Notes: generated by a model not told the origin, from the letters alone. A stretch of DNA of 64,000 nucleotides from an uncultured Prevotella sp. (GCA_900545525.1 UQZX01000012.1:23392-87391), one strand, 5' to 3'. Shown: positions 35,344 through 44,019, numbered from the stretch's first letter. Program-made: numbers and translations.

Positions 35344-36153
35344 TCAGAACATAAAGTTAAATCCTCTTTTTTGCAAAGCATGGAACCGTTCTATTTCCAA
35401 TGTGAGAGACTTCTTTAGTTGATTTGCCATAAAAGAGAGGAAAGGCAGGTTGCTGTCTTCATTCTGTGACCGGCGTAAGGAGAGGATATACTCATCCCGG
35501 TCTTCCTTGAATATCTTGGTAGGGAAAAGGTTATAGACAAACTGGATGTAGTTCATCAGCAGACGGGAGGTCCTCCCATTGCCATCGACCCATGGATGAA
35601 TGGTTACCAAATTCAGATGGGCGTTGAAGCTGAGCTCGTATCGTTCACGGAAAGAAGAAGCCGTGTTGATACGTTCTTGCAGCAGACGGCACAGTTCTGT
35701 GACCTTCGTCGGGACTTTCTGATAACCCATGTAAGAATGTCCGCCGACGCCAGCTGTAACACCGCAGAGGCGGAATTCGCCTTTGGATGAGTCGAAGGAG
35801 CCGCCCATGACGTTATGTATGCTTCCGGTGGAGTGCATCAGAGAGGCATTAAGTGATTTTAGAAAAGAAGTAGTAATGGGTGCTTTTTGCACGGCTTTTT
35901 CCCTTGCCAGCTCGTAGGCATGTTTCAGGTCTTCATTCATCAGATGATAGACGAGAGGTTTGCCGCCAGCAGTAACACCTTCGTCAAACAGCAACTGGGT
36001 TTCCATTTCTGTCAGTGTTGAACCTTCAATGGCGGTTGAGTGGGCAATAAGAGAATACAGGTAGTACTTCTCGTAGTCCACGGCATTACTGATACCGAGC
36101 CTTACAAACGTCCGGTGCAGTGCTTCTATTTCTTGCCATATATCATGTTCCAT
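35344..36153 (-). CDS. Fic-domain protein (class II self-inhibited AMPylator type)
   Basis: A 269-residue protein. The catalytic Fic loop reads H186-P-W-V-D-G-N-G-R194-T-S-R, the complete HPFxxGNGR-type motif, so AMP (or another nucleotide) transfer is expected. An N-terminal inhibitory motif S39-T-A-I-E43-G fits [ST]-x3-E-[GN]; its glutamate normally blocks ATP binding, so this is a class II, self-regulated Fic. The target is unknown. It stands alone with a consensus promoter 30 bases before its ATG and has no partner antitoxin gene. Position next to a tRNA gene is compatible with horizontal arrival, but base composition is not strikingly different. Confidence 0.93.
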   Translation of the reverse strand: MEHDIWQEIEALHRTFVRLGISNAVDYEKYYLYSLIAHSTAIEGSTLTEMETQLLFDEGVTAGGKPLVYHLMNEDLKHAYELAREKAVQKAPITTSFLKSLNASLMHSTGSIHNVMGGSFDSSKGEFRLCGVTAGVGGHSYMGYQKVPTKVTELCRLLQERINTASSFRERYELSFNAHLNLVTIHPWVDGNGRTSRLLMNYIQFVYNLFPTKIFKEDRDEYILSLRRSQNEDSNLPFLSFMANQLKKSLTLEIERFHALQKRGFNFMF

Positions 36154-36182
36154 CGGTCGATGTTTGATTTGTTTAACTTTTT

Positions 36183-36213
36183 CAAAGGTACTGTTTTTAC
36201 TTCATTCCACCAA
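36183..36213 (-). promoter_or_regulatory. Promoter of the fic gene
   Basis: Minus strand TTG (36213-36211), 20 bases, TACCTTTG (36190-36183); leader of about 25 bases. Confidence 0.8.
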
Positions 36214-36280
36214 GCAAAGCATCCATTTCTATGCTTCTTATTTCGTAAATGCAGGTAAAAAGCGGTTGATTATATGATAA

Positions 36281-36321
36281 AATAAAAAGCCAAGCAGTTG
36301 ATAATCCAACTCTTGGCTTTT
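36281..36321 (-). terminator. Terminator of tRNA-Leu
   Basis: AAAAGCCAAG / CTTGGCTTTT arms with an inner AGTTG/CAACT pair and a small loop, seven bases after the tRNA, followed on the minus strand by TTTTTATTTTAT. Canonical. Confidence 0.85.
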
Positions 36322-36328
36322 ACTTCTG

Positions 36329-36410
36329 TACCCAGAGCCGGGGTCGAACCGGCACGGATTGCTCCACTGGTGTTTGAGACCAGCGCGTCTACCGATTCCG
36401 CCATCTGGGC
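36329..36410 (-). tRNA. tRNA-Leu (anticodon CAA)
   Basis: An 82-base cloverleaf with long variable arm. On the minus strand: acceptor GCCCAGA / TCTGGGT (one G-T pair) with discriminator A, anticodon stem CTGGT/ACCAG, loop CTCAAAC giving CAA, and T-arm GGTTCGACCCC. CCA is not encoded. The promoter at 36439-36469 is about 30 bases upstream. Confidence 0.95.
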
Positions 36411-36438
36411 TTTTCAGATGCCTTTTCATAAGACGGTG

Positions 36439-36469
36439 CAAAGATACTGATAATTTCTTAAACGGCAAA
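36439..36469 (-). promoter_or_regulatory. Promoter of tRNA-Leu
   Basis: Minus strand TTTG (36469-36466), 19 bases, TATCTTTG (36446-36439). Full consensus. Confidence 0.85.
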
Positions 36470-36555
36470 CTTTTGTATGAAAAAACTTAAAAACCGTTGG
36501 CAGTGTCGGTAATAATATGTATATTAGTGCACCATTAATCATGAACTGATATATT

Positions 36556-37647
36556 ATGAAATACAACGAGAATGACTTTTGCCTGATACTTGCCGGTGGA
36601 AAGGGGCGCAGGTTGTGGCCGTGCAGTAGGGAGAAGTGTCCCAAACAGTTTCTTGATTTCTTTTCAACGGGCAAGACTCTGTTGCAGCAGACATACGAGC
36701 GGATGACCGGAATAGTGCCCGAGGAAAACATATATATAAGTACAAACCACGAGTATGAGCATCTTGTAGAGGAACAGTTGCCGGGGATAAGCAGGGAAAG
36801 AATACTAAGTGAGCCTATATTCCGCAACACCGCGCCGAGCGTGGCATGGGCAACATACCGCATAGTGCATGTAAATCCCGATGCGCGCATTGTGGTGGTG
36901 CCGTCGGATCAGGCTGTGTTCAATGAAGATAAGTTCAGGGAGAATGTCCTTGCAGGACTTGACTTCGTAGGCAGCAACGACTCTCTTCTGACAATGGGGA
37001 TAAAGCCCACGCGTCCGGAACCCGGCTACGGATATATCCAGATGGGCGAGAAGGCGAAGGCAGAGAATGTATACAAGGTTAAGACATTCACCGAAAAGCC
37101 CGACCGCGAGTTTGCCCGCATGTTCATGGACAGCGGCGAGTTCTACTGGAACACAGGTCTTTTCCTTGCCAACGTGCAGTATCTCCGCGAGTGTATGAAG
37201 AAAATCTTCCCTCCGGTGTTCCGCAAGATAGATACCGGAGGACATCCGGTTACGTTTGAAGAAGAGCTTGATTTCATTGAGGAGAACTTCCCTGCGTTTC
37301 CCAACCTGTCGATAGACTACGGTATATTGGAGAAGAACGACAACGTTTATGTTATGCGGTGCGACTTCGGCTGGGCTGACCTTGGTACGTGGCACTCCAT
37401 ATACGAGAGCATGAGCAAGGGCGATGACGACAATGTTGTGATAGGTTCGAAGGTGGTTCTTGCCGAGAGCAGCAACAACATTGTGAAGCTTCCGAAGGAC
37501 CACCTCGGCGTGATACACGGGCTTGACGGGTATATTGTGGCTGAGAAAGGCAATGTCTTGCTTATCTGCAAGAAAGGAGATTCATCGGCACTGATACGTA
37601 AGTATATCAATGAAGTGCAGATAAAATACGGTGATGAGTTCATTTAG
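36556..37647 (+). CDS. manC: Mannose-1-phosphate guanylyltransferase
   Basis: A 363-residue nucleotidyltransferase making GDP-mannose from mannose-1-phosphate and GTP, for cell-surface polysaccharides. The signature L-A-G-G-K-G-R-R-L-W-P is at 12-22 with P-K-Q-F soon after. I-F-R-N-T-A-P, the F-T-E-K-P sugar-site motif, and W-N-T-G-L-F are all present. At 363 residues it lacks the C-terminal cupin isomerase domain of bifunctional ManC/AlgA enzymes. It is a single gene ending in a strong terminator. Confidence 0.93.
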   Translation: MKYNENDFCLILAGGKGRRLWPCSREKCPKQFLDFFSTGKTLLQQTYERMTGIVPEENIYISTNHEYEHLVEEQLPGISRERILSEPIFRNTAPSVAWATYRIVHVNPDARIVVVPSDQAVFNEDKFRENVLAGLDFVGSNDSLLTMGIKPTRPEPGYGYIQMGEKAKAENVYKVKTFTEKPDREFARMFMDSGEFYWNTGLFLANVQYLRECMKKIFPPVFRKIDTGGHPVTFEEELDFIEENFPAFPNLSIDYGILEKNDNVYVMRCDFGWADLGTWHSIYESMSKGDDDNVVIGSKVVLAESSNNIVKLPKDHLGVIHGLDGYIVAEKGNVLLICKKGDSSALIRKYINEVQIKYGDEFI

Positions 37648-37654
37648 ACTGTTA

Positions 37655-37716
37655 CGCAAAATACAAAAGGCGGGTGTGTCGGCTTATTTTGACACACCCG
37701 CCTTTTGTATTTTGCG
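37655..37716. terminator. Bidirectional terminator with 26-bp perfect stem
   Basis: CGCAAAATACAAAAGGCGGG... at 37655-37680 is perfectly complementary to 37691-37716, with a 10-base loop. A/T runs on both sides of the GC core let it serve the convergent manC and HIT/greA units. Confidence 0.93.
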
Positions 37717-37731
37717 TTTCGTAAGACGTGC

Positions 37732-38133
37732 TTACAGCTTGCAGAACTCATCGTAAATCTTCCCGGCAATTGCCTTCATCTCGTCTTCATCGAGCTTCAG
37801 CTTGGGGTTGGAGAAGAGCATGTCCTTCTCGCTTTGCATCGGTATGAGGTGTATGTGGGCATGGGGCACCTCGAGACCGAGCACTGCCTGTCCCACCTTT
37901 ATACACGGGAAAGCTCTCTTTATAGCCGTTGCCACCTTCTTGGCAAACACCTGAAACTCGGCAATCTCATCATCTTCCATGTCGAAGATGTAGTCAACCT
38001 CACGGCGCGGTATTACAAGAGTGTGTCCCTTTACGAGAGGGCTGATGTCGAGAAAGGCATAGAACCTGTCGCTCTCCGCACACTTGTAACTGGGTATCTC
38101 GCCCGCCGCTATCTTTGAGAATATTCCTGCCAT
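37732..38133 (-). CDS. HIT-family (Hint-like) nucleotide hydrolase
   Basis: A 133-residue HIT protein. The histidine triad H91-A-H93-I-H95-L is complete, preceded by G-L-E-V-P. The N-terminal I-F-S-K-I-A-A-G-E-I-P-S and the F-L-D-I-S-P-L-V-K-G-H-T-L-V-I-P segments are characteristic of the Hint branch, which hydrolyses AMP-linked phosphoramidates. The physiological substrate is unknown. Its start is 6 bases after the greA stop, so the two form an operon. Confidence 0.95.
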   Translation of the reverse strand: MAGIFSKIAAGEIPSYKCAESDRFYAFLDISPLVKGHTLVIPRREVDYIFDMEDDEIAEFQVFAKKVATAIKRAFPCIKVGQAVLGLEVPHAHIHLIPMQSEKDMLFSNPKLKLDEDEMKAIAGKIYDEFCKL

Positions 38134-38139
38134 GACCGT

Positions 38140-38607
38140 TTATTCTATCGTTATCTTGTCTATGCGCAGCTTTATCGTTCCGCGCGGAATTGTTATCTCA
38201 ACCTCGTCGCCGACCTTCTTGTTGAGCAGTCCCTGTGCAATGGGCGTCTTGATGGATATCTTTCCCTCGCGCAGGTTTGCCTCGTTTTCGCTTACAATGG
38301 TGTATGTCATCTTCGCCTTGTTCGCCATATTGGTCATTTCCACCTTGGAAAGGATCTGCACGCATTCGGTGCTGAGGCGCGAAGTGTCCACGATTTTTGC
38401 CTCGGCAATGGCAAGTTTCATCTTGTTTATCTTGTCTTCCAGATGAGCCTGTGCCTCCTTTGCCGCATCATACTCCGAGTTCTCACTCAAATCTCCTTTA
38501 TCTCTTGCCTCTGCTATTGCGGCAGAAGCTTTCGGGCGTTCGATACTTTCCAAACGCTGAAGTTCGGCTATCATCTTATCATAGCCTTCCTGTGACATGT
38601 ATGCCAT
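38140..38607 (-). CDS. greA: Transcription elongation factor GreA
   Basis: A 155-residue RNA polymerase secondary-channel factor that stimulates cleavage of backtracked RNA. The N-terminal coiled coil (about 8-75) carries the acidic tip D39-L-S-E42-N-S-E-Y needed for cleavage. The C-terminal FKBP-like domain ends the family pattern (P-I-A-Q-G-L-L-N-K-K-V-G-D-E-V-E-I). The promoter is about 110 bases upstream. It is co-transcribed with the HIT gene. Confidence 0.96.
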   Translation of the reverse strand: MAYMSQEGYDKMIAELQRLESIERPKASAAIAEARDKGDLSENSEYDAAKEAQAHLEDKINKMKLAIAEAKIVDTSRLSTECVQILSKVEMTNMANKAKMTYTIVSENEANLREGKISIKTPIAQGLLNKKVGDEVEITIPRGTIKLRIDKITIE

Positions 38608-38712
38608 AACTGTTTATTGTGTTTTCAGTTTTTCAAATGGTAAAGAAAATAACGGATTCTGACATCTGTGCGGTGTCAGAATCCATTATCCTTCGTAAAC
38701 TTAACTCTTTTG

Positions 38713-38743
38713 CAAAGATAGCCATTATTTTCCAATCCGCCAA
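38713..38743 (-). promoter_or_regulatory. Promoter of greA-HIT
   Basis: Minus strand TTG (38743-38741), 20 bases, TATCTTTG (38720-38713). It faces away from the promoter at 38785, 42 bases to the right. Confidence 0.8.
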
Positions 38744-38784
38744 TATTTTATATGCTAAAAGCATGCTTTTAGATGTTTTATTTA

Positions 38785-38792
38785 TACTTTTG
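38785..38792 (+). promoter_or_regulatory. -7 box for the cysteine desulfidase gene
   Basis: TACTTTTG 35 bases before the ATG. The -33 position reads TTTT rather than TTG. GCATGCTTTTA / TAAAAGCATGC, an 11-bp inverted repeat at 38754-38771 (TAAAAGCATGCTTTTA core), covers the expected -33 region and is a candidate operator. Confidence 0.6.
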
Positions 38793-38827
38793 CAGATAGA
38801 TACATTATATATAATGATATAAGGTTT

Positions 38828-40114
38828 ATGATAACAGATGCTGAAAGAAGTGCCATTACAGCCCTGATACGCAGTCAGGTTGTGCCGGCGATAGGATGCA
38901 CCGAACCGGTTTCCGTTGCCCTGTGCGTGTCTCGTGCATCGGCTCTTATGGGGCGTGTTCCCGACAGTATAGAACTCAGTCTCAGTCTGAATATACTGAA
39001 AAATGCCATGGGTGTGGGCATTCCCGGCACAGGCATGGTGGGGCTTCCCATTGCTGTGGCACTGGGAGCGATTGTGGGCAGGCACGAACTGGGGCTTGAA
39101 GTGCTTCGCGACACCGATGCCGTTGCCGTGGAGAAGGCGCGCAGATATGTCGGTGAAGGGCGCATAAAGATTGCCCTTGAAGAGCACGACACCGACAAGC
39201 TGTTCATACGTGTGCTGTGCAGGAGCGGCGAAGACGAGACCGAGGCGATAATAAAGGGGCACCACACGGACTTTGTCTATCTGAGAAAAAATGCAGACGT
39301 GATGCTTGAAAAACAGCCGGGCACGGTAAGCGAGGAAAGCATCTGTGTTCCTTTGACATTGAGAAAAGTCTATGAGTATGCCACGACGACATGCACGGAC
39401 GATATGAAATTCATACTCGAAGCCAAGAAACTTAATGAGAATGCGGCACAAAGCGGACTGACGGAGAACTACGGCCATGCCCTTGGCAAGACTCTGTGCA
39501 GCCCGCTGGGACGTGGTATCATGGGTGAAGGAATATTCTCGCGCATACTCTCTGTAACCAGTTGTGCCTGCGATGCGCGCATGGCAGGGGCGATGGTGCC
39601 CGTGATGAGCAACAGCGGAAGCGGTAACCAGGGCATCTGTGCTACAATGCCCGTGGTGGTGTTTGCCGAGGAAAACCACAATACTGAGGAAGAGCTTATA
39701 CGCGCCCTCGTGCTCAGCAACCTCACGGCGATATACATAAAACAGGCTCTCGGAACGCTCTCCGCCCTCTGCGGATGTGTTGTGGCAAGCACGGGCAGCA
39801 GCTGCGGAATAACCTATCTCATGGGAGGGACATACGAACAGGTGGCATATTCGGTGAAGAACATGATTGCAAACCTTACCGGAATGATATGCGACGGGGC
39901 AAAGCCGAGCTGTGCGCTGAAACTGACAACAGGCGTGGGGACAGCCGTGATGAGTGCCATGCTGGCAATACAGAACAAGCATGTGACGTCGGTGGAGGGC
40001 ATCATAGACGATGATGTGGACCGGAGCATACACAATCTGACCGACATCGGCAGCAGGGGAATGAGCGAGACAGACCGCTTTGTGATGAACATAATGACAA
40101 ATAAAACAAGATAA
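38828..40114 (+). CDS. L-cysteine desulfidase family protein (CyuA/YhaM type)
   Basis: A 428-residue protein of the family that splits L-cysteine into pyruvate, ammonia and sulfide with an iron-sulfur cluster. P-A-I-G-C24-T-E-P near the N-terminus is the hallmark, and conserved cysteines occur in T-S-C-A-C-D-A-R, G-C-V-V-A-S-T-G-S-S-C-G-I and M-I-C-D-G-A-K-P-S-C-A-L-K. G-V-G-I-P-G-T-G and N-S-G-S-G-N-Q-G-I are further family segments. It probably detoxifies or catabolises cysteine. dsbD follows after three bases, so they likely share a transcript. The family also bears the label UPF0597; substrate remains to be shown. Confidence 0.88.
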   Translation: MITDAERSAITALIRSQVVPAIGCTEPVSVALCVSRASALMGRVPDSIELSLSLNILKNAMGVGIPGTGMVGLPIAVALGAIVGRHELGLEVLRDTDAVAVEKARRYVGEGRIKIALEEHDTDKLFIRVLCRSGEDETEAIIKGHHTDFVYLRKNADVMLEKQPGTVSEESICVPLTLRKVYEYATTTCTDDMKFILEAKKLNENAAQSGLTENYGHALGKTLCSPLGRGIMGEGIFSRILSVTSCACDARMAGAMVPVMSNSGSGNQGICATMPVVVFAEENHNTEEELIRALVLSNLTAIYIKQALGTLSALCGCVVASTGSSCGITYLMGGTYEQVAYSVKNMIANLTGMICDGAKPSCALKLTTGVGTAVMSAMLAIQNKHVTSVEGIIDDDVDRSIHNLTDIGSRGMSETDRFVMNIMTNKTR

Positions 40115-40117
40115 TAT

Positions 40118-42142
40118 ATGATTAGAAGAAGTATCAAGATGCTTGCCGTGGCTTTTGTTGCGGTGTTGCATGCTGCCGGTGTCATGGCACAGGGAGACAT
40201 TCCCGTTCATTTCTCGGTGCAGCAGAAGGTGGTGTCTCCCACTGAGGTCGATGTCATATTTACCGGAAAGATAGACAACGGCTGGCATGTATATTCTACC
40301 GGACTGCCCGCCGACGGTCCGGTCTCTGCCACGTTGACGACGGAGAAGGCTGAGGGCGTGAAGCCGCTTGGCAAGCTGAAGGCGCAGGGGAAAGAGATAT
40401 CAAACTTCGACCAGGTGTTCGGCATGAAGCTGCGTTACTTCGAGAAGAGCGTCACTTTCGTCCAGCGGTATCAGATAACTGGAAAGACATACACCCTTAA
40501 AGGCTACCTTGAATATGGCGCATGCAACGATGAGAACTGCATGCCGCCCACTCAGGTGGAGTTTTCTTATAGCGGGAAGGGACCCGAAGGTGCCCCGGAG
40601 GCAAAGGAGGAGATTAGGGACGGAGCGGCGGAGGTGCCCGCAACCGTTGTCAGCGACACCCTTTCCGCCGATACGTCGGCTGTTGCCGGCACGTCGTCTG
40701 CCGATATAGGAGGCGACCTGTGGAAGCCTGTGATAAAGGAGTTGCAGGCGTTTAACGGTGACAACGGCAGCAGCGACCGTTCTCTTCTGTACATATTCCT
40801 TATGGGACTTGCCGGCGGTTTCGTTGCGCTTTTCACCCCTTGCGTGTGGCCTATCATACCTATGACGGTAAGCTTCTTCCTCAAACGTGCCAAGGATAAG
40901 AAGAAGGGAGTGCGCGACGCCATTACCTACGGAGTGTCAATAATCGTCATCTACCTTACGCTGGGCATTGCCCTGACCGTTATTTTCGGTGCGAGCTTTG
41001 CCAATGCCCTTGCCACCAATGCCGTGGTGAATATCATTTTCTGTCTTCTTCTTGTTGTGTTCGCCCTGTCGTTCTTCGGCTGGTTCGAGCTTACATTGCC
41101 CTCATCGTGGACCAATAAGATAGACAGCAAGGCGTCATCGACAAGCGGTCTGCTGTCGATATTCCTCATGGCGTTCACGCTTGCACTTGTGTCGTTCTCC
41201 TGCACGGGACCCATTATAGGCTTCCTGCTTGTAGAGGTCACCACATCCGGCAGCTATATGGCACCTGCAATGGGCATGTTCGGCTTCGCCCTTGCCCTTG
41301 CTTTGCCTTTCACCCTCTTTGCCTTGTTCCCCACATGGCTCAAGCAGGCACCGAAGTCGGGCAGCTGGATGAACACCATAAAGGTCGTACTCGGATTTAT
41401 CGAGCTTGCCTTTGCCCTTAAGTTCTTCTCCGTTGCCGACCTTGCATACGGCTGGGGACTGCTCGACCGTGAAGTGTTCCTTGCCCTGTGGATAGTTATT
41501 TTCAGCATGCTTGGTCTCTATCTTATCGGCAAGCTCAAGTTTCAGAGCGACATGTACGGCGAAGACAAGCCCATGCCCGTTGCCTGCATAATGCTCGGCA
41601 TGGTGTCGTTTGCGTTTGTGGTATATATGATTCCCGGTCTGTGGGGTGCCCCCTGCAAGGCTGTCAGTGCCTTTGCACCGCCCATGAGCACACAGGATTT
41701 CAATCTTTATCACAACGAAGTGAAGCCTAAATATACCGATTATGAAGAAGGGCTTGCCGCTGCCGCATCGCAGGGAAAGCCCGTGCTGATAGACTTTACG
41801 GGCTTCGGCTGCGTCAACTGCCGCAAGATGGAGGCATCTGTATGGACCGATCCGCAGGTTGCCGACATTCTTAACAACGACTATATCCTCATCTCCCTTT
41901 ACGTAGACGACAAGCGTCCGCTTACCAAGACCATGGAAGTGACCCTGCCCGACGGTACCCGAAAGACCCTCCGTACCATAGGAGACAAGTGGAGCTACCT
42001 GCAACAGAGCAAGTTCGGAGCACTTGTACAGCCGTTCTATGTGCCTGTGGATGCGCAGGGGAATGTCCTCGGCGGCTCTTTCAGCTATAAGGAGGATGTG
42101 GGCGAATATGTGGAGTTTCTGAAGAAGGGAATGGGGAAATGA
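40118..42142 (+). CDS. dsbD: Thiol:disulfide interchange protein DsbD
   Basis: A 674-residue membrane reductase moving electrons from cytoplasmic thioredoxin to periplasmic thiols. The signal peptide ends V-M-A-Q near residue 24. The N-terminal DsbD-alpha-like domain has Y-G-A-C-N-D-E-N-C-M-P-P. The membrane core (about 225-500) has the redox cysteines in F-T-P-C-V-W-P-I-I-P and F-S-C-T-G-P-I-I-G. The C-terminal thioredoxin domain has G-F-G-C-V-N-C-R-K-M-E. A Ser/Ala/Thr-rich linker occurs near 180-205. It begins three bases after the desulfidase stop. It could also keep heme-site cysteines reduced for CcsBA. The TGA stop lies in a 7-bp repeat array. Confidence 0.93.
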   Translation: MIRRSIKMLAVAFVAVLHAAGVMAQGDIPVHFSVQQKVVSPTEVDVIFTGKIDNGWHVYSTGLPADGPVSATLTTEKAEGVKPLGKLKAQGKEISNFDQVFGMKLRYFEKSVTFVQRYQITGKTYTLKGYLEYGACNDENCMPPTQVEFSYSGKGPEGAPEAKEEIRDGAAEVPATVVSDTLSADTSAVAGTSSADIGGDLWKPVIKELQAFNGDNGSSDRSLLYIFLMGLAGGFVALFTPCVWPIIPMTVSFFLKRAKDKKKGVRDAITYGVSIIVIYLTLGIALTVIFGASFANALATNAVVNIIFCLLLVVFALSFFGWFELTLPSSWTNKIDSKASSTSGLLSIFLMAFTLALVSFSCTGPIIGFLLVEVTTSGSYMAPAMGMFGFALALALPFTLFALFPTWLKQAPKSGSWMNTIKVVLGFIELAFALKFFSVADLAYGWGLLDREVFLALWIVIFSMLGLYLIGKLKFQSDMYGEDKPMPVACIMLGMVSFAFVVYMIPGLWGAPCKAVSAFAPPMSTQDFNLYHNEVKPKYTDYEEGLAAAASQGKPVLIDFTGFGCVNCRKMEASVWTDPQVADILNNDYILISLYVDDKRPLTKTMEVTLPDGTRKTLRTIGDKWSYLQQSKFGALVQPFYVPVDAQGNVLGGSFSYKEDVGEYVEFLKKGMGK

Positions 42143-42282
42143 AGAATGATGAATGAAGAATGAAGAATTTGCTGCCGCCATTATTATTAGGCTGATTGGA
42201 CAAATAAGACCAATAAGCTTTATAAGTCCAATAGGAGAATGGCGGCAGCAAATTCTTAATTCTTAACTCTTAATTCTTAATT
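42137..42282. repeat. Heptamer/nonamer element, family B copy 2, shared by two gene ends
   Basis: Left: 7-bp words AAATGAA, GAATGAT, GAATGAA, GAATGAA, GAATTTG from 42137. Then GCTGCCGCCATT, five 9-bp words of form ATAAGNCCA at 42195-42239, then AATGGCGGCAGC and inverted 7-bp words. The arms AATTTGCTGCCGCCATT / AATGGCGGCAGCAAATT pair perfectly. Both flanking convergent genes (dsbD and the pseudouridine synthase) have their stop codons inside it. Confidence 0.9.
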
Positions 42283-43907
42283 CCCTCAAACGCCATGCGT
42301 TTGAGAGTGCCCGGGTGTGTGAACTCAAGATATTCCGCATGGAGGTGAAGACGGTCGGCTTTCTTTCCATACAGTTCATCTCCCATTATAGGAATGCCCA
42401 GACCGTCGCCGTGGGCACAATGCACGCGCAGCTGGTGGGTGCGTCCTGTGTGCGGAAAGAGATGAATGTGGGTCTTTCCGTTTTCCGTTTTTATAATCCA
42501 GAACTCTGTTATTGCCGTCTTGCCGTTGGCATAGTCAACCTTCTGACGCGGGCGGTCGAATATGTCCGGACAGAGGGGGAGCGATATTGTGCCGTGTGCA
42601 GCACCGCGCCACGTGCCGTCAAGCACGGCGTGATAACGCTTCCTGACGCTGTGCTGCCGGAACTGCTCCTGCAACGAACGGTGCGCCTCCTTGGTCTTTG
42701 CCACTACCAACAGTCCGGATGTAGCCATGTCAAGACGGTGGACAATCATCGGACCGTCGGCATCGGGGCAGTGTCCTTTTGCAAACGACAACACGGACGG
42801 GCGTTCCGAACGTCCCGGTACAGACAGAAAGCCCGCGGGCTTGTTGACGACCATAAGCCAGTCGTCTTCATAGACAATCTCCGGCACAGGCTCGTTTACC
42901 GTTGACAAGGAGCCAGCCCTGCCGTCGGATAAAGGATTGTCGTCTACCTTCAGACCCTTCAGCATGTGACCGAGCAGCGGCTTGCACTTGCCGCTGCACG
43001 ACGGGTAGAAGTGTCCCTGCCGGCGCAGTTCGTTCGTTGGCGGCGGTCCCCACCAGAATTCCGCCATGCAGACAGGACGCATTCCGTTTTTGAAGGCATA
43101 CTGCAACATCTTTGGAGCACAGCAGTCTCCCGTTCCCGCAGGCGGCATCTTGCCAGCCTGTTCCATGAATATGTCTATTATGTCCCGTGCTTCACCACGG
43201 ACGTTAAGCAGTACATATTGGCGGAACAGCCACTCCTGAAGGGCGTCGGACATCTCCTTCCGCTGTTTCTTCAGCCCGGTTATTCTTTCTTCCAAATGTC
43301 CTGCATGCAGTGCCGCTGCTGCCGTCCTCTCCCTGTAATACTTTTTCATGCGCCGCAGTTCGGCTTTCATAAACTGGCTCTCGCGTATCATTGCCAGCCC
43401 TTCTTCTTCCGTTATCACCCCTGCATCGTGCCGCCTTGCATCTCTTGCAGCCTTTGCCCGTGCCATCTCTTCCTTGTACAGGCGTATCTTCTCATTACTT
43501 TCAGTTTCCAGCCTTTCAGCCTCTCTTCGCGCACCTATATACTCCCCGCTCTTTTCAATGTTTTCTATTTCCATGTTGAGCGCGGTTATTTCGCTTTCGT
43601 GCAGCTTGAAATAACCGCCGGGCTGCTGTGCGTCGAACACCGGCGGCACGAAGAAACCGTCTTCTGCGTCATGTTGCAGAAGTCCCGAATATGCCGCAAG
43701 ATACCCCGTCCGTCCCTCTCCGTTCTCCACAACGAGCACTCCGAACATCTTTCCTCCGTCCCTGTCGCCGGCGCAGAGACCGTTAGCCACGATATACTCC
43801 TGCACCTCACGCGCGGCGAGCAGGCACAGCGGATGAGGCTCGTAGCAGAAGGGATATGTGAACTTTTGCGGCTTGGGAATGTCGGTGGATAATGGATGAA
43901 ATGTCAT
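42270..43907 (-). CDS. RluA-family pseudouridine synthase with long N-terminal extension
   Basis: A 545-residue protein. The C-terminal ~210 residues are an RluA-type synthase: V-V-N-K-P-A-G-F-L-S-V-P-G, the catalytic H-R-L-D-M-A-T-S-G-L-L-V-V, and the H-T-G-R-T-H-Q-L-R-V-H motif are complete. The first ~330 residues are extra: an N-terminal domain (about 1-105), a long charged coiled coil (about 105-245), and a cysteine-containing segment (C-C-A-P-K-M-L-Q-Y-A, then Y-P-S-C-S-G-K-C) before the synthase. The RNA target is not readable. There is no S4 domain. The final residues and TAA come from a repeat. Confidence 0.88.
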   Translation of the reverse strand: MTFHPLSTDIPKPQKFTYPFCYEPHPLCLLAAREVQEYIVANGLCAGDRDGGKMFGVLVVENGEGRTGYLAAYSGLLQHDAEDGFFVPPVFDAQQPGGYFKLHESEITALNMEIENIEKSGEYIGARREAERLETESNEKIRLYKEEMARAKAARDARRHDAGVITEEEGLAMIRESQFMKAELRRMKKYYRERTAAAALHAGHLEERITGLKKQRKEMSDALQEWLFRQYVLLNVRGEARDIIDIFMEQAGKMPPAGTGDCCAPKMLQYAFKNGMRPVCMAEFWWGPPPTNELRRQGHFYPSCSGKCKPLLGHMLKGLKVDDNPLSDGRAGSLSTVNEPVPEIVYEDDWLMVVNKPAGFLSVPGRSERPSVLSFAKGHCPDADGPMIVHRLDMATSGLLVVAKTKEAHRSLQEQFRQHSVRKRYHAVLDGTWRGAAHGTISLPLCPDIFDRPRQKVDYANGKTAITEFWIIKTENGKTHIHLFPHTGRTHQLRVHCAHGDGLGIPIMGDELYGKKADRLHLHAEYLEFTHPGTLKRMAFEGIKN

Positions 43908-43939
43908 TTTATGCTCTTTTTGATATTGTATGTTGGATT

Positions 43940-43993
43940 TATAGGACTTATAGGACCTATAAGCCTTATATGTCCTATAAGCCTTATAAAACC
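43940..43993. repeat. Nonamer array, family B copy 3
   Basis: Six consecutive 9-bp words: TATAGGACT, TATAGGACC, TATAAGCCT, TATATGTCC, TATAAGCCT, TATAAAACC. There are no 7-bp arms here, so this copy is the bare central array. It lies between the enolase terminator and the synthase start (33 bases upstream of the ATG), where a promoter would be expected. Confidence 0.88.
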
Positions 43994-44019
43994 AGGCAGT
44001 AGCCCAGCCCCTGCCTTAA

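Noticed and set aside
37655..37716. 26-bp perfect palindrome as an att or recombination site
   Set aside because: Position between convergent genes and flanking A/T runs fit a bidirectional terminator; no recombinase is present.
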